From the NCBI GenBank assembly GCA_030035585.1, contig CM057460.1:133222714-133286713 (forward strand): a stretch of DNA of 64,000 bases. Direction: 5' to 3'. This DNA is from Dugong dugon (taxonomy: Eukaryota; Chordata; Mammalia; Sirenia; Dugongidae). A program made the position numbers and the translations under genes. How positions within the stretch are numbered: position 1 is the first letter of the stretch; every line of letters begins with the position of its first letter. The notes beneath the pieces are model-generated. The model was not told the origin of the DNA, ran no database searches, and saw only the letters and a program-made list of their open reading frames with translations. Shown here one piece after another: positions 11,411 to 24,437 of this stretch.

Positions 11411-12515
11411 AATCAAGTTGGGCCAAAGCTGCAGTGCATTTTTTTTTTGGTTAATACCACAGCATGAGTCTCTCAAGTATAGTTCCATAAATATAAAACA
11501 ACTTGTGTTTCCATAATTAATGCAGAAAGGATGCATAGTTTTTGTCTGCAGAAAATGGAAATAGGAAGAATAATGAAACACAGATTGTTACAACATATTA
11601 GATCAATAATAATAAAGCACTAAAAATGTATGGGGAAATGTCAAGATAAAAATAATGATTATTTTAAGCATTTAAGCAAACTGACTGATGGTATTACTCC
11701 AAAGCAAAGGGATGACAGAAAATCACAGATGGTAGCTTACAATATATGAGAATAATGAAAAATACCTGTAGGATTCAACAAACTATCTACTGATTAAAAG
11801 GATTAACTAGACTCAGAAAATATATTCAAAATTATTTTCTGTCAATAAAAAGGGTAATAAAAAATTCAACATAACCTCCAGTAAAAGAAATATTATCAAC
11901 AAATCTAAGTTGCTTTGTAGAAAAGGCAGAACAATAGACATCCTACTCTGATTTTTTAAACCTCTATAGTCAAAGCCCCCTCATAAAAACTTGGCAAAAC
12001 ATGATTTTTATATGGTTTCATTCAGAAGGATACTCAACATTTTGGAGAAAATAAAATTTCTCAAAAATTTAATGAAATCTTGGAGGAACAATTCGAATTA
12101 GAAACTTCAGGCATTATTACTTGGTTCGTTGTTGTCTGACGTGCTTATTAAAAGGTATATTTTGTTATTTTATAAAGGATAATATATGGTGTAATAACTA
12201 CTGCCTTCAAGATGATAAATCAAAAATTTGAAAGAACAAGTAGAATGAATTCAGAGTTGCAAACAGGAAAAAGTTGTATAAGTGACAGTGTATGAAGTTC
12301 CTTTGTTTGTTCCCCCCATTTTTGTTTATCATCTTAATATTCATAATGCTTCATGGTTCTGGGTGCAATTTTATTTCATATTTAATGGAATAAGTAGGAC
12401 CCTCAGAATAGTCAGCAAGAAATCTGGCTTACAGCACATAAATTATTGTTTTGTTCTTACAATTATATCCTGTTCTTAACATGCAGTGGGCTGATTGAAT
12501 AACTACTCCTTTTTC
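11411..12515. other. Unassigned sequence
   Basis: No repeat or gene recognised. The 89-aa (11312-11581) and 65-aa (12282-12479) frames have no recognisable domain or initiation context. Confidence 0.5.
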
Positions 12516-12519
12516 ACTC

Positions 12520-12995
12520 TTCTCTGTGTTGAAGCCTCATCATGGGTGGATTGTAGTCCTCCATTTCTTCCTTCTGGGCTTGGCCAAATGACTTGATTTG
12601 GCCAATGGAATGAATCAGAGTGGCAGTATGTCAGTTATAATCCAAGGCCTGAAGAGACGTTTTATTTATCCTCTTGCCTTTGTCCAGTGATATGAGAATA
12701 GTATGCCCCAGCTATTGGTTAGTGTTATATGGCTAATGCTGTGAGAATAGTGTGCCCCAGTTAGCCCAAGAGTTTGAATAGAATGAGAAACACGTGGAGC
12801 AGGGCAGCCTGCTCACAGAATTGCAGTGAGAAGCAGATCTGCACCAGCTGCTTCGCCTGAAACAGCTGATTTCAGCCTACAACTGTTAAACCTCAGAAGA
12901 CCCATAGATGAAAATGAAATATTATAATTTTAACCCACTGATTTCTGGAGTGGTCTATCTCATATTTGTGAGACTACCTAACAGAAACATAGAGT
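12520..12995 (+). mobile_element. Ancient LTR-like or MER repeat, family unclear
   Basis: The tttggccaatggaatgaatc block, the later gaaacagctg/cagcctac region and the end ttttaacccactgatttc / ggagtggtctatc resemble old mammalian MaLR or MER repeats. I cannot fix the family. A local repeat of tgagaatagtrtgccccag occurs at about 12692 and 12740. Confidence 0.35.
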
Positions 12996-13010
12996 AAGTC
13001 AGAATATGGT

Positions 13011-13037
13011 AAAAAAAAAAAAAAAAAAAAAAAAAAA
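13011..13037. repeat. Poly(A) run of 27
   Basis: An uninterrupted A27 with no recognisable retrocopy on its left. It may be the tail of a very short insertion. Confidence 0.85.
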
Positions 13038-13059
13038 GATCATCAGGATTGGTGTAAAC

Positions 13060-13190
13060 AATGATGCGAATTGGAATGCCAGATTTGTCACTCACCTGCT
13101 GTATTCATTTAGCAAAATGATTTAAGCCCTCTGAATCTCTGTGTTTCAATGAGAACAATAAAACATTGTTTATAAGTCACTGCTACTATC
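13060..13190 (+). mobile_element. MIR-like fragment
   Basis: The text from tgtcactcacctgctg to gatttaagccctctgaatc and on to gagaacaataaaac follows the second half of MIR (core, then TTAAGCCTCTG...), heavily mutated. Confidence 0.35.
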
Positions 13191-13199
13191 TAGGACCCT

Positions 13200-13975
13200 T
13201 TTTATGATAACTTGGTCCCTAACTATTGCCTACTTCAAGCCCCTTGGCGACCCAAACTCAGCTGTAGCTGTTATCTAGTGTTAACTCTCCCATTGCCTAC
13301 CATATTCTAGTGAATCCTGATGAAGCCTCTGCTCCCTGAATCCCTTTTCAAAGTGTGCAGTGACTGCCATCAATCTTTTAATTCACCCTCAGGACCCAGG
13401 CTCACTTGTCTATTTGATTTATTCTGCCTATTGCAGAGCCATCCCAAAATTTGAACTCTACTGTGGAAGTATGACTAATTTGGGAATTCTGACTTCTCCT
13501 TGTTATGATGCCAATGAACCTCTTTAGATAACATTTCCTATGAAGAATGGTATATTATATTGAGATTGACAAGTCAAGTGACTCGTTGTTGTTTAGAAAC
13601 AATCACATACACTTGATTTGGAACTGGCAATATTTCGTTAGGAATACAACATTAGTCCTGGCCATCACAATCCAAATGGGACATATACAAAATGGAACAC
13701 ATTCAGGGAACAATAATGAGAGTAGTAAGGAAGGTTAAAAAATGTTTTATAGTAAATTACTAGGAATGTGAAGCAGGTGTTTTCAAATATTTGAAGGGAG
13801 CATGAAAGAAGGAGCAGATTTATTTAGTTGGTCCTGGAAGGTAACTCTAGAACCATGTACAGAAGTTACAAGCAGATAATTTTAGAAAATTACAAAAATG
13901 ATGTACAACTATTTAAGTGTTCTTTATTTTTTGCAACTAATTTATTTCAAGTCAAGCAGATAAAATAGAGAAAAA
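13200..13975. other. Unassigned sequence
   Basis: No repeat, RNA or gene supported. The 63-aa forward frame (13547-13738) is likely chance. Confidence 0.5.
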
Positions 13976-13984
13976 AAAAAAAAG

Positions 13985-16225
13985 AATAGGACTTCAGGGA
14001 CTTGAGGGAATATAGCAAAAGATATACCTTTCATGTCATTGGGGTCCCAGAAGGGGAAAGGAAAGAAGATGAGGCTGAATAAGTACTATAATTCGAAAGT
14101 CTGAGCAAATCCCAAACAGGATAATCCCAAAGAAATCCACAGCAAGATACATCATAAACCAATAACAGAAAGGTAACAGGACCATTTCCAAACACTTCAA
14201 AACTAAATCACATACTTCTAAGTAATCTATGGGTCAAAGAGGAAATCTCAAGGGAAACAAAAAATACCTTTAACTAAGTAAAAATAAAAATATAACATAT
14301 CAAAATTTGTGGGACACAGCTAAAGCAGTACTGAGAGAAAAATCCACAACACTCAGTGCATTCACTAGCAAAGAGGAAAAGTCTCAAATTAATAATATGA
14401 GTTTCCCCCTCTAGAACCTAGAAAAATAGCAAACTAAAACCAAAGTAAACAGAAGCAAGTAAATAATAAAGATAAGAGCAGAAATCAAGTGAAATTGAAA
14501 ATAGTAAAACAATACAGAAACCCAATGACACGGACAGCATGCTATTGAAAAGATCAATAAAAATCACAAACATCTAGCAAAACTGTCAAAGAAAAAAGGA
14601 CATAAGACACAATTACCAGTATCAGAAAGGAAACGGGATATCACTACAGACCCTGCAGGCATCACAAAGATAGTAAAGAAATACTATGAACAAATCTACA
14701 CACACAGATGCAACAACTTAAACTAAATGGATTAATTTCTCAAAAAATAGAAACCAAACTGCCACAACTCTTCCAATATGAAACAGATAACATGAATGGC
14801 CCTTAACTATTGAAGAAATTGGTTTTGTAATCCAAAACTCCCAAAAAATAAGTCTCCAGGTTCAGAAGATTTCAGTGGGGAATTCTACCCAATATTGAAA
14901 TAATTAACACCAATTCTATACAATTTCTTCCAGGAAATAGAAGGGAACACATCCCAATTCATATTATTAAGCTAGTTTTACCCTTATACCAAGATCAAAG
15001 ACAGTATAAAAAAGGAAACTACAGAATATTATCTCACATGACTATAAACAAAAATATCCTTAACAAAACATTAGCAAATATATTCAACAACACATAAAAA
15101 TAATTATCCATCCTGACCACATAGGTTTAATTCCAGGGATGCAAGGTTGACTTATATTAGTCAATGCAGAAAAATCACTGACAAAATTTATCACCCACTG
15201 ATGATAAAAACTGAAAAAAAAAAAAAAGGAATAGAAGGAACTTCACCAAATTCATAAAGAATTCTACAAAAAGCCTACAGCTAACATTATATCTAATGAT
15301 GAGAGACTGCTTTCCCTCTAAAATTGGTAACAAGGCAAGGTTGGCTATTCTCACCAGTCTTACTCAAAATAGTGCTGAAAGTTCTAACTAGTATAATAAA
15401 AAAGAAAACGAAAAGCATAAAGATCAGAAAGGAAGATATAAAACTGTCCCTATAGGCAGATGACATGACTGCCTACTTAGAAAATCCCTAGGAATCTAGC
15501 AAAAAACAACAAACTCTAGAATTAATAAGTAAGTTCAGCCAGGGTACAGACAGAAAATAAACAAAAAAATCAATTGTATTTCTATATGCTAGCAATGAAC
15601 ACCTAGATACAGAAATTTAAAAAGATAACACCATTTACATTCATTTAAAAAATGAAATACTTAGATGCATATCTAATATAACACATTCATGACTTTTATG
15701 CTAAAAACTACACAACATGATGAAAGAAATCAAGTATCTAAACTAACAGAGCGACATGTCATGCACGGCTTGAAAGACTCAACATAGTAAAGATGTCAGT
15801 TTTCTCTAAACTGATATTCCTAACAAAGTCTCAGCAAGTTTTTGTACATATAAACAATATTACTCTAAAATTCGTATAGGAAGACAGAGAAACTGGAATA
15901 GCTAAAACAATTTTTGAAAAAGAAGAATAAAGTGAGAGGAATCAGTCTACCAACTTTCAAGACTTACTATATAGCTACAGTAACAAAGACTGGGTGGTAT
16001 TGGCATAGGCATAGACACATAGATCAATGAAACAGGAGAGAACCAAGAAATAGGGCTACCCAAATACACCCTACCGATCTTTGACAAAGGTGCAAAAGGA
16101 ATTCAATAGTGTTAAGATAGTTTTTTCAACAAATGATGTTAGAAGAAATGGAAATCTACAATCAAAAAAAAAAGAACTTCAACCTACATTTCACTCTTTA
16201 TACAAAAATTAGTTCAAAATAAAGT
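13985..16225 (+). pseudogene. Old L1 (L1M/L1P-age), ORF1 end plus ORF2 remnant
   Basis: Forward L1 relic. The left end (about 14035-14150) is ORF1 sequence around the tcattggggtcccagaagg block. It then jumps to the ORF2 endonuclease-RT linker (about 14185 on) and runs through the RT region (gcagatgacatgactgcc near 15460, the equivalent of FADD) into ORF2 C-terminal text near 16020-16130. The jump near 14160 removes the start of ORF2. No frame longer than about 60 aa survives. It ends where the reverse L1 begins at about 16228. It is clearly older than the other L1s in the window. Confidence 0.75.
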
Positions 16226-16496
16226 GCAAACTTAAATTTTTCAAAAAATATTTTATTGAGTTTTTGGTGAAAGTTTATACCACAAATTAGGTTCACACTT
16301 AACCATTTCCACACATATTATACATGTAACATTGATGACGTTTTCCACATTGCATCAATATTCTTATTTCCATTCTGGTTATTCCGTTTCCATTATTCTT
16401 GCTTCCCTGCCCCTCCCCCACCCCCACCTTCTCATCTTTGCTTTAGGGCAAATATTGATCCTTTGGTCTCAAACAGATGATTGTTTGTTTGTTTTG

Positions 16497-16552
16497 TTTT
16501 GTTATTATGTAAAAGGAGCACAGGTTTTGTTATTATGTAAAAGGAGCACAGG
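16497..16552. repeat. Exact 28-bp tandem duplication
   Basis: The unit ttttgttattatgtaaaagg plus gagcacagg-type end occurs twice without a mismatch (16497-16524, 16525-16552) in the L1 3' UTR. Perfect identity suggests a recent slippage or duplication event. Confidence 0.95.
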
Positions 16553-17104
16553 ACTCACAGGTGATAACTGTTAATTTATGATCCAACTACTCTTGGAGTA
16601 GTTTCAGTTCATAGTTTAAAGGGTTTCTCAAGGTGATAGTCTCAGGGGTTCCCCAAGTCTCTGCCAGTCCAGTAAGTCTGGCCTTTTTTAATATTTTGAG
16701 TTTTGTTCTACAATTTTCTCCCATTCTATCTGGGACCATCTATTGTGGCCCTGGCCAGAATGGGTCGGTAGTGGTAACTGGTCACCATCTAGTTCTGGTT
16801 CCCAGATAAGTGAAGTCGTGGTTCCTATAGGCAATAGGTCCTATAAACTGGCTTCTTCTTTGAGTCTTTGGTTTCCTTCTTTCTCTTTTGCTCCAGACAA
16901 GTAGAGACTAATAGTTGTATCTTAATGGCCACTTACAAGCTTTTAAGGCCCCAAACAATACCTACCAAACTAGGATGTAGAACATAAACTTTATAGGCTA
17001 TGTTGTGCCAGCTAGATATCCCACATGACTATGGTCTTAGGCCTTCAAACCCGGTGAGACAATTCTTTGAGTTGTTTGGCTATATCTGGGAGGTATCTCT
17101 GACT

Positions 17105-17250
17105 GTGCCCCCTATGTGCTTTATTACACATATGAATATATGTGCAACACTCACAAACATGTATATAGATATGCCTACAGATATAGATGCTCATGTATGT
17201 ACACACATATACCTTCTTATACACATATATGCATACATATCTATCTATGT
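17105..17250. repeat. ACAT/ATAT-rich imperfect simple repeat in L1 3' UTR
   Basis: Repeated acacatat, catatatg and tatagata motifs. It creates long open frames in three readings (for example 17000-17371 +) that are artefacts of the repeat. Confidence 0.75.
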
Positions 17251-18484
17251 AACCACTCACGTATTTTTTGGTTGTTACTGCTATTGTTGTCAAATCATAT
17301 GCATTATAGCATTTACCAATAATGTCCCTTATTCTTGTGTATTTCTTAGTGTCACCCTTTACCTTGGTTAAGTTCTGCTCACTTTAATGGCATTCAGTAT
17401 TTACTTTTCTATTACCAAAACTAACCCGTGTCTATTGTCTAAAGAGTGATTCCCCATCCCTCCTCCTCCTATCCCTGGTAACCACCAAAGAATGTTAATT
17501 TCTATGTGCATATCTATTTTTCTCTTTTTGTAAAAGTGGGATCATACGATATTTATCCTTTTGTGCTTGACTTATTTCACTCAAAAGATCATCCTCCAGA
17601 TTCATCCATGATATGTTTTGTGGACTCCTCATTATTCTTCACAGTTGTGTAGTATTCCATTTTATGTATGTACCACAATTCGTTTATCCATTCATCTGTT
17701 GATGGGCACTCGGTTTGTTTACATATTTTGCTATTGTGAATAATGCTGCAATGAACATAAGTGTGCAAATGTCTATTTGTGTCACTGCTCTTATATCTCT
17801 TGGATATAAACCTAGGAGTAGAATGGCTGGATCATAGGGTATTTCTGAGAAAGTGCTACGCCATATTTCATAGTGGTTGCACCATTTTACATTCCCACTA
17901 GCAGTGGCTAAGTGTTCTGATCTCCCCACCACCTCACCACCATTTGTTGTTTTCTGTTTGTTTTTTATCATCGCCATTTTTGCGGGGGTGAGATGCTATC
18001 TCATTGTAGTTTTGATTCTTATCTCTCTTATGTCTAATGATCACAAGAATCATTTCATGCATGTATTGGCAGCTTGAATATCATCTTTGATGAAGCATCT
18101 GTTCATGTTTTCTGCCCCTTTTTTAATTGGATTGTTTGCCTTTTTGTGTGTTGAGTTGTTGCAGTTTCCTTTATATTTTAGAGATCAGACACTCAGATAC
18201 ATCATTCTCAAAGATTTTTTCCCAATCTGTAGGTTCTCTTTTTACTCTTTTGATAAAGTTTTTTGATGATTCTAAGCATTTAATTTTTAGTAGTTGTCAG
18301 TTATCTAATTAGTTTTAGGTTGCTCGTGCATTTGTACCTGTGTTGGGTAATCTATAACTGAAAATAATTAGGTCCTGTAGTTTTGTCCTGGTACTAGCTT
18401 CCAAAAACTTTATAGTTTTAGCTTTAGCATTTAGGTTTTTTATCCATTTGAGTTAGTTTTGTGTACAGATCGAGGTATGGATCC

Positions 18485-18980
18485 TGTGATAGTTAAGGTT
18501 GTGTGTCAACTTGATGAGATTTGATATAATGTGATCACCCCCATGACAGGATCTGCTGTGTGTAGCCAATCAATTGAAAGGGAGTTTCGTTGGGTGTGTG
18601 GCGTGCACTGAATATAAGGGGACATTCTGGCCAGCCTCATAGGGCTTTTGCTCACTTTGTATCCTGCAGCTGGCTCCTGTTTGTCCAACCTCCAGTTCTT
18701 GGGACTTGAGCCAGCAGCTTACCTGTGGTCATGCCTGCCCATCTTGAGATTCGTCAGTCTTTGCAGCCTGTGAGCAAGACCCCTGCTCTCTGACCTGTCA
18801 ATATTGGGTTCACCAGCCTCTGCGGCTACATGAATCAGGAGTAGCCTCTATCCTGACCCACGGACTTGGGACATTCCAGACTCTACAACTGCATGAGCCA
18901 TTTCCTTGATATAAAACTCTCTGTATATACCTTTATACAGCTTACTGGTTTTGCTTCTCTAAAGAACCCAGCCTAAGACA
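18485..18980 (+). mobile_element. Solo ERV-L LTR with 5-bp target duplication
   Basis: 496 bp from TGTGATAGTTAAGGTTGTGTG to CAGCCTAAGACA, flanked by gatcc at 18480-18484 and 18981-18985. Same family as the provirus LTR at 6110-6884 but opposite orientation. The frame 18506-18688 (-) is an artefact of the LTR. Confidence 0.93.
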
Positions 18981-20613
18981 GATCCTGTTCTATTTTTTCT
19001 ACAAATGGATATTCAGTTTTGCCAGCAGAATTTGTTAAAGAGACTGTTTCTTTCTCATTGAATGGACTTTGAAACTTTGTTCAAAATCAGCTGCCCGTAG
19101 ATGGATAGATTTATTTCTGGATTCTCAACTCGATTCCACTGGTCTCTGTGTCTGTGGTTGAACCAGTACCAGACTATTTTGATTACTGTGGCTATATAAT
19201 GTTTTGAGATTGAGGAGTGTGAGGCCCCATACATTGTTCTTCAATATTGCTTTGGCTATTCAGGGCCTCTTTCCATTCCATACAAATCTGGTGATATGTT
19301 ATTCCATTTCAGTAAAGCATGTTGTTGGACTCTGGATTGGGACTGCATTATATCTATAGATTACTTTGGGTAGTATTGACATTTTCACAATGTTAAGTCT
19401 TCCAATCCAGAGGCATGGAATATTTTTCCATTTATGAAAGTCTCTTGTAGTTTCTTGCAATAGCGTATCATAGTTTTCATTGTATAAGTCTTTCACATTC
19501 CTGGTTAGGTTTATTTCTAGGTATTTTATCCTTTTGGGGGTTATTGTAAATGGTACTATTTTCTTGATTTCCTTTTCAGAGTTCTCCTTGTTAGTGTAAC
19601 AAAAAAAAAGAAAAGAAAAGAAAACCCAACTGATATGCGCGCATTCATCTTGTATCCTGCAACATTGCTTAATTCTCCTATTAGATGCAGTAGCTTTATT
19701 GTGGAATCTCTGGGATTTTCTATTTATAGAATCATGTCATCTGAAAACAGAGACAGTTTTACTTCTTCCTTTCCAATTTGGATACCCTTTTTTTCCGTTT
19801 CTTGCCTCCATTGCTTTTGGTTGGACTTCAAGTACGCTATTGAATAACAGTGGTGATAGTGGTCATCCTTACCTCATTCCTGTTCTCAAGGGGAATACCC
19901 TTAGGCTTTCTCCATTTAGAATAATGTTGACTGTTGGTTTTGCATATATTCCCTTATTTATGTTGAGGAATTTCCCTTCTATTCCTATTTTGCTGAGAGT
20001 TTTTATGCTGAAAGGGTGTTATAATATATCAAATGCCTTTTCTGCATCGATTGAGATTATCATGTGATTCTTTGCCTTTGCTTTAGTTATATGGTTAATT
20101 ACATTAATTGATTTTCTCATGTTGAACCAACCTTACATTCCTCAGATGAATCTCATCTGATCATGATGTATGATTTTTGTTTGATATGCTGTTGATTACT
20201 GTTGGCTAGAAATTTTGCATCTATATTTATGAGGGATATTGGCCTGTGATTTTCTTTCTTTTTCTTTTTTGTGGTGTCTTTACCTGGCTTTGGTATCAGT
20301 GTGATGCTGGCTTTATAGAATGAGTTGGGGAGTATTTTTCCTTTTCTGTGTTTTGTGAGAGCTTAAGTAGAATTGGTGTCAACACTTGTCTATATGTTTG
20401 GTAAAACTCACTAGTGAAAACATCTGTACAGAGCTTTTCATTTTTATTTTTTTTTTAGTTGGGAGTTTTTTGATGACGTCTTCAATTTCTTCTTTTGTTT
20501 TGATTCTGTTTAGATTTTCTACATCTATTTGTGTTAGTTTCTATAGGTAGTGAGTTTCTAGAAATGTGTACATTTCTTCTAAGTTAGCAAATTTGTTAGA
20601 ATACAGTTTTTCA

Positions 20614-21764
20614 TCCTTCCATCTTCTTTTGATGCTTCCTGCATCATTCAGTATTTTCTCTGTAGAATCCTTCAATATTGGCACTCAAGGCTTGAATTTT
20701 TTCTTCAGTTCTTTCAGCTTGAGAAATCCTGAGTGTGTTCTTCTCTTTTGGTTTTCTAACTCCAGGTCTTTGCACATTTCATTTTAATATTTCATTTTGT
20801 CTTTTCAAGACACTCTTTGAAATCTTCTGTTCAGCTCTTTTACTTCATCATTTCTTTCTTTTGCTTTAGCTACTTTATGCTCATAAGAAAGTTTCAGAGT
20901 TTCTTCTGACATTCATTTTGGTCTTTTCTTTCTTTCCTGTATTTTTAATGACATTTTGTTTTCTTTATGTATGATGTCTGTCTTAGGCTGGGTTCTCTAG
21001 AGAAGAAAAACCAGTAAAGCGTATAAATATACACATAGAGAGAGATTTATATCAAGGAAACAGCTCATGTGATTGTAGAGGCTAGAACGTCCCAAGTCCA
21101 TGGATCAGGGTAGAGGCTTCTCCCAAATCACGCAGCCACATAAGCTGATGAGCCCAAGATCAGCAGGTCAGAGAACAGGGCTCCCGCTCACAGGCTGTGA
21201 AGATTGACAAATTCCAAGATCAGCTGGCAAGACCACAATGTTTCTCCTGACTCACGTAGCTGCAGGGGCTGGTGAACCCAAGATTGGCAGGTCAGAGAGC
21301 AGGGCTCCACTCACAGGCTGTAAAGACTGATGAATCCCAAGTTCAGCAGATAAGCTGACAACTCAAGTCCAAAGAACCAGAGACGAGACAACAGGAGGCA
21401 GCCACAGGATCCAGAGTGAGCAAAAAGCCGGAATGTCTGCTTATATTCAGGTGCAGGCCACACCCCAAAGGAGACTCCCTTTCATCTGATTGGCTACTCA
21501 TAGTATATTCAATCATGAGATTGATCATATTAAAACACTAAGAATCATGGCCCAGTCAAGTTGACACACAATCTTCACCATCACAATGTCCTTGATGTTA
21601 TTCCACAACCCATCTGGTCTTCAGTCATTAGTGTTTAATGCATAAATCTATTCTTTCTATTTTCTTTAAATTCAGGTGGGATATACTCAAGGTCATACTT
21701 TGGCTCTTGTGGACTTGTTTTAATTTTCCTTGGCTTCAACTTGAACTTGCATATGAGCAATTGA
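20614..21764 (-). mobile_element. RTE, inverted 5' segment of a twin-primed insertion
   Basis: Reverse-oriented RTE (BovB-type) sequence. Left to right it runs from just upstream of the RT (cttcttttgatgcttcctg) toward the endonuclease end (tgcatatgagcaattgatg). It joins the forward 3' segment at 21762-21766. An ERV-L LTR splits it at 20979-21585. It carries no open frame of interest. Together with the next segment it forms one insertion in the L1, with approximate 10-bp flanks cagtttttca (20604-20613) and caatttttca (22894-22903). Confidence 0.85.
20979..21585 (-). mobile_element. Solo ERV-L LTR inside the RTE
   Basis: 607 bp, TGTCTTAGGCTGGG to CTTCACCATCACA on +, with a perfect 5-bp duplication atgtc at 20974-20978 and 21586-21590. 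It contains internally repeated text (gctggtgaacccaagat / gatgagcccaagatc, and aggtcagagarcagggctc twice), a feature of this LTR family. Confidence 0.94.
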
Positions 21765-22893
21765 TGTCAGATGGATCTAGGCTTAAAGCAGACAATACCT
21801 GAAAGAAATGTGTTTTATTGACTATGCAAAAGTATTTGTGTGGATCATAACAAATTATGGATAACATTGCGAAGGATGCGAATTCCAGAACACTTAATTG
21901 TGCTCATGTGAAACCTGTACATAGACCAAGAGGCAGTTGTTTGAACAAAACAAAGGCATACTACATGATTTAAAATCAGGAAAGGTGTGCAACAGGGTTG
22001 CATCTTTTCATCATATTTATTCAAACTGTATGCTCAGCAAATAATCCAAGAAGTTGGACTATATGAAGAAGAACAGGTCACCGGGACTGGAGGAAGACTC
22101 ACTAACAACCTGTGATACGCAGATGACAATCTTGCTTGCTAAAACCAAAGAGAATGTGAAGCACTTACTGATGAAGATCAAAGACTACAGCCTTCAGTAA
22201 GGATTACACCTCAACATAAAGAAAACAAAAATCTTCACAAGTGGACCGATAAATAACAGTATGATAAATAGAGAAAATATTGAAATTGTCAAGGGTTTGA
22301 TTTTATTCGGATCCACAATCAATGCCCATGGAAGTAGAAGTCAAGAAATCAAATGACGTATTGCATTGGGCAAATCTGCTAAAAAAGACCTCTTTAAAGT
22401 GTTGAAAAGCAACAATGTCATGTTGAGGACTAAGGTGTGCCTGACCCAAGCCATTATATTTTCAATCACCTCATATGCATGTGAAAGCTGGACAACGAAT
22501 AACAAAGAATGAAGAAGAATTGATGCCTTTGAATTACGGAGTTAGTAAAGAATATTGGCTATATCACGGACTGCCAGAGGAACAAACAAGTCTGCCTTGA
22601 AAGAAGTACAGTCAGAGTTCTCCCTGGAAGCGAGGATAGTGAGACTTCATCTCATGTACTTTGGACACTTTATCAGGAGGGATCAGTCCCTGGAAAAGGA
22701 CAGAATGTTTGGTAAGTAGAGTGGCAGTGAAAAAAGAGGAAGACCCTCGATGAGATGTATTGACACAGTGGCTCCAACAACGGGCTCAAACACAGAAACA
22801 ATTGTGATGATGGTGCAGGACTGAGTAATATTTCATTCTATTGTACATAGGGTTGCTATGAGTTGGAACCAACTTGATTACACCTAAAAACAA
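21765..22893 (+). mobile_element. RTE, forward 3' segment of a twin-primed insertion
   Basis: Starts in the RT at gatgtcagatggatctagg, passes a decayed active-site region (atacgcagatgacaatc near 22116) and ends in the RTE 3' terminus (gggttgctatgagttgg, then acctaaaaacaaca). Stops break every frame. The forward polarity and the 3' tail identify it as the first-strand product of the same insertion event. Confidence 0.88.
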
Positions 22894-24287
22894 CAATTTT
22901 TCAGAGTATTCTGTTACTACCCAATTTATCTCAATTGGATCTGTTGTAATGTCTACAGTTTCATTTCTTATTTTGGTTATTTTCATCTTCTCATTTTTTC
23001 CCTCTGTCAATTTGACTAGTGGTTTATCTAGTTTATTGATCCTTGCAAAGAACCAACTTCTTATCCCATTGCTTCTTTCTATTGTTTTTCTGTTTTGCAT
23101 TTCATTTATTTCTCCTCTATCTTTATTATTTCCTTTCTTCTGGTAGCTCTGGTCTTCTTTTACTCTTCCTTTTCTATTTGTTCCAGTAGTTGGGTTAAGT
23201 TACTCATTTTGGACCTTTCTTTTTCTTTAATGTAAGCATTTATTGCTTTTAAATTTCCCTCCAAGCACTTCTTCTGCTGTGTCCCAAAGATTTTGGTATG
23301 CTGTGTTTTCATTCTCATTTAATTCTAAGTATTTTGTAATTTCACTTTTGATTTCTTCTATGACCCTATTGTTTTTTAGTGTTGTGTTATTGAGTTTCCG
23401 TGTATTTAATTTATTTTCCTTGTTCATCCTGTTATTGATTTCTAGTTTCATACCCATATGGTCAGAAAAGGTGCTTTGTATAATTTCAGTCTTTTTAAAT
23501 ATATTGAGGTTTGCTTAGTGGCCTAAAATATGGTCTATTCTGGAGAATGTTCCATGTGCATTGGAGAAGAATGTGTATTGTTTTGCTGTCATGTGATGTT
23601 TTGCATATATGTCCCTGAGGTCCAGTTGGTGCATAGTGTTGTTTAGGTCTTCTGCATCTTTGTTGATATTCTTTCTAGTTTCTAGTTGTTCTGTCCATCT
23701 TTGAAAGTGGTGTGTTAAAATCTACTATTATTGTATATCTCTCTGTTTCTCTCTTCAGTTCTGTTAGAGTTTGTTTTATAAATTTTGGAGCTCTGGCAAT
23801 GGGTACATAAATACTTAACATTGTTATGTCTTCTTTGTGAATTGACCTTTAAATCACTATATAACGTTCTTCTTTGTCTCTTACAGTGGATTTTGACTTA
23901 AAGTCTATTTTGTGAGATATTAATATTGTCATTCCTGCTCTATTTTGGTTACTGTTTGCTTGGTATATTTTTTCCCATCCTTTGATGTTTAACTTATGTC
24001 TTTGTGTCTTGGGTGTGTCTCTTGTAGACAATATATTGATTATTCATGCTTTTTTTTTTTTTTTAAATCTATTCTGCCACTGTCTGCCTCTTGACTGGTG
24101 CATTTAATCCATTTACATTCAGTGTGATTATTGATAGGAATGGACTTACTGGTGTCATTTTGTTATAATTTATTTTGCTGTGTTAACATTTTTTTGTTCT
24201 TTACTTTCTGTGATGAGTTCTTTTGTATATGGCTTTCCTTTTTGTTTCATTCTTTACAGTTGTTTTTTGTTTACTGAGTCTTTCTTG

Positions 24288-24437
24288 GAGCCCTGATGAT
24301 ACAGCAGTTAAGAGCTTGTCTGCTAACCAAAAGGTCAGCAGTTCATCTATAACCCACTCCTTGAAAACCCTATGGGCTAATTTCACTCAGTCCTACTGGG
24401 TCACCGTGAGTCAGAATCGACTCAAGGACAATGTTTT
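24288..24437 (+). mobile_element. AfroSINE in L1
   Basis: Starts ttggagccctgatgatac and ends gagtcagaatcgactc, followed by a T run (24434-24449). Flanks contain agtctttc and agtcttttt as a probable short target duplication. Confidence 0.88.

Larger units (their letters stand above)
17560..24165 (-). pseudogene. L1 ORF2 remnant (endonuclease-reverse transcriptase)
   Basis: ORF2 normally encodes an endonuclease, a reverse transcriptase and a C-terminal Cys-rich region that perform target-primed reverse transcription. Here the endonuclease start lies near 24165. A 60-aa piece at 23849-24031 reads through the KGWEKIYQAN segment. A conserved RT/thumb piece lies at 19299-19496 ([19 protein letters not shown]), and the C-terminal region at 17684-17977 (YDPAILLLGLYP). 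Stops and frame shifts separate all pieces. A forward ERV-L LTR (18485-18980) and a twin-primed RTE (20614-22893) lie inside it. Not functional. Confidence 0.85.

Noticed and set aside
17000-17371. Overlapping Tyr/Ile/His-rich frames in three readings, on both strands
   Set aside because: An ACAT simple repeat in the L1 3' UTR produces them all.
20614-22893. Two separate, oppositely oriented RTE insertions
   Set aside because: One set of flanks, a direct microhomology joint and the order expected from twin priming make a single insertion simpler.
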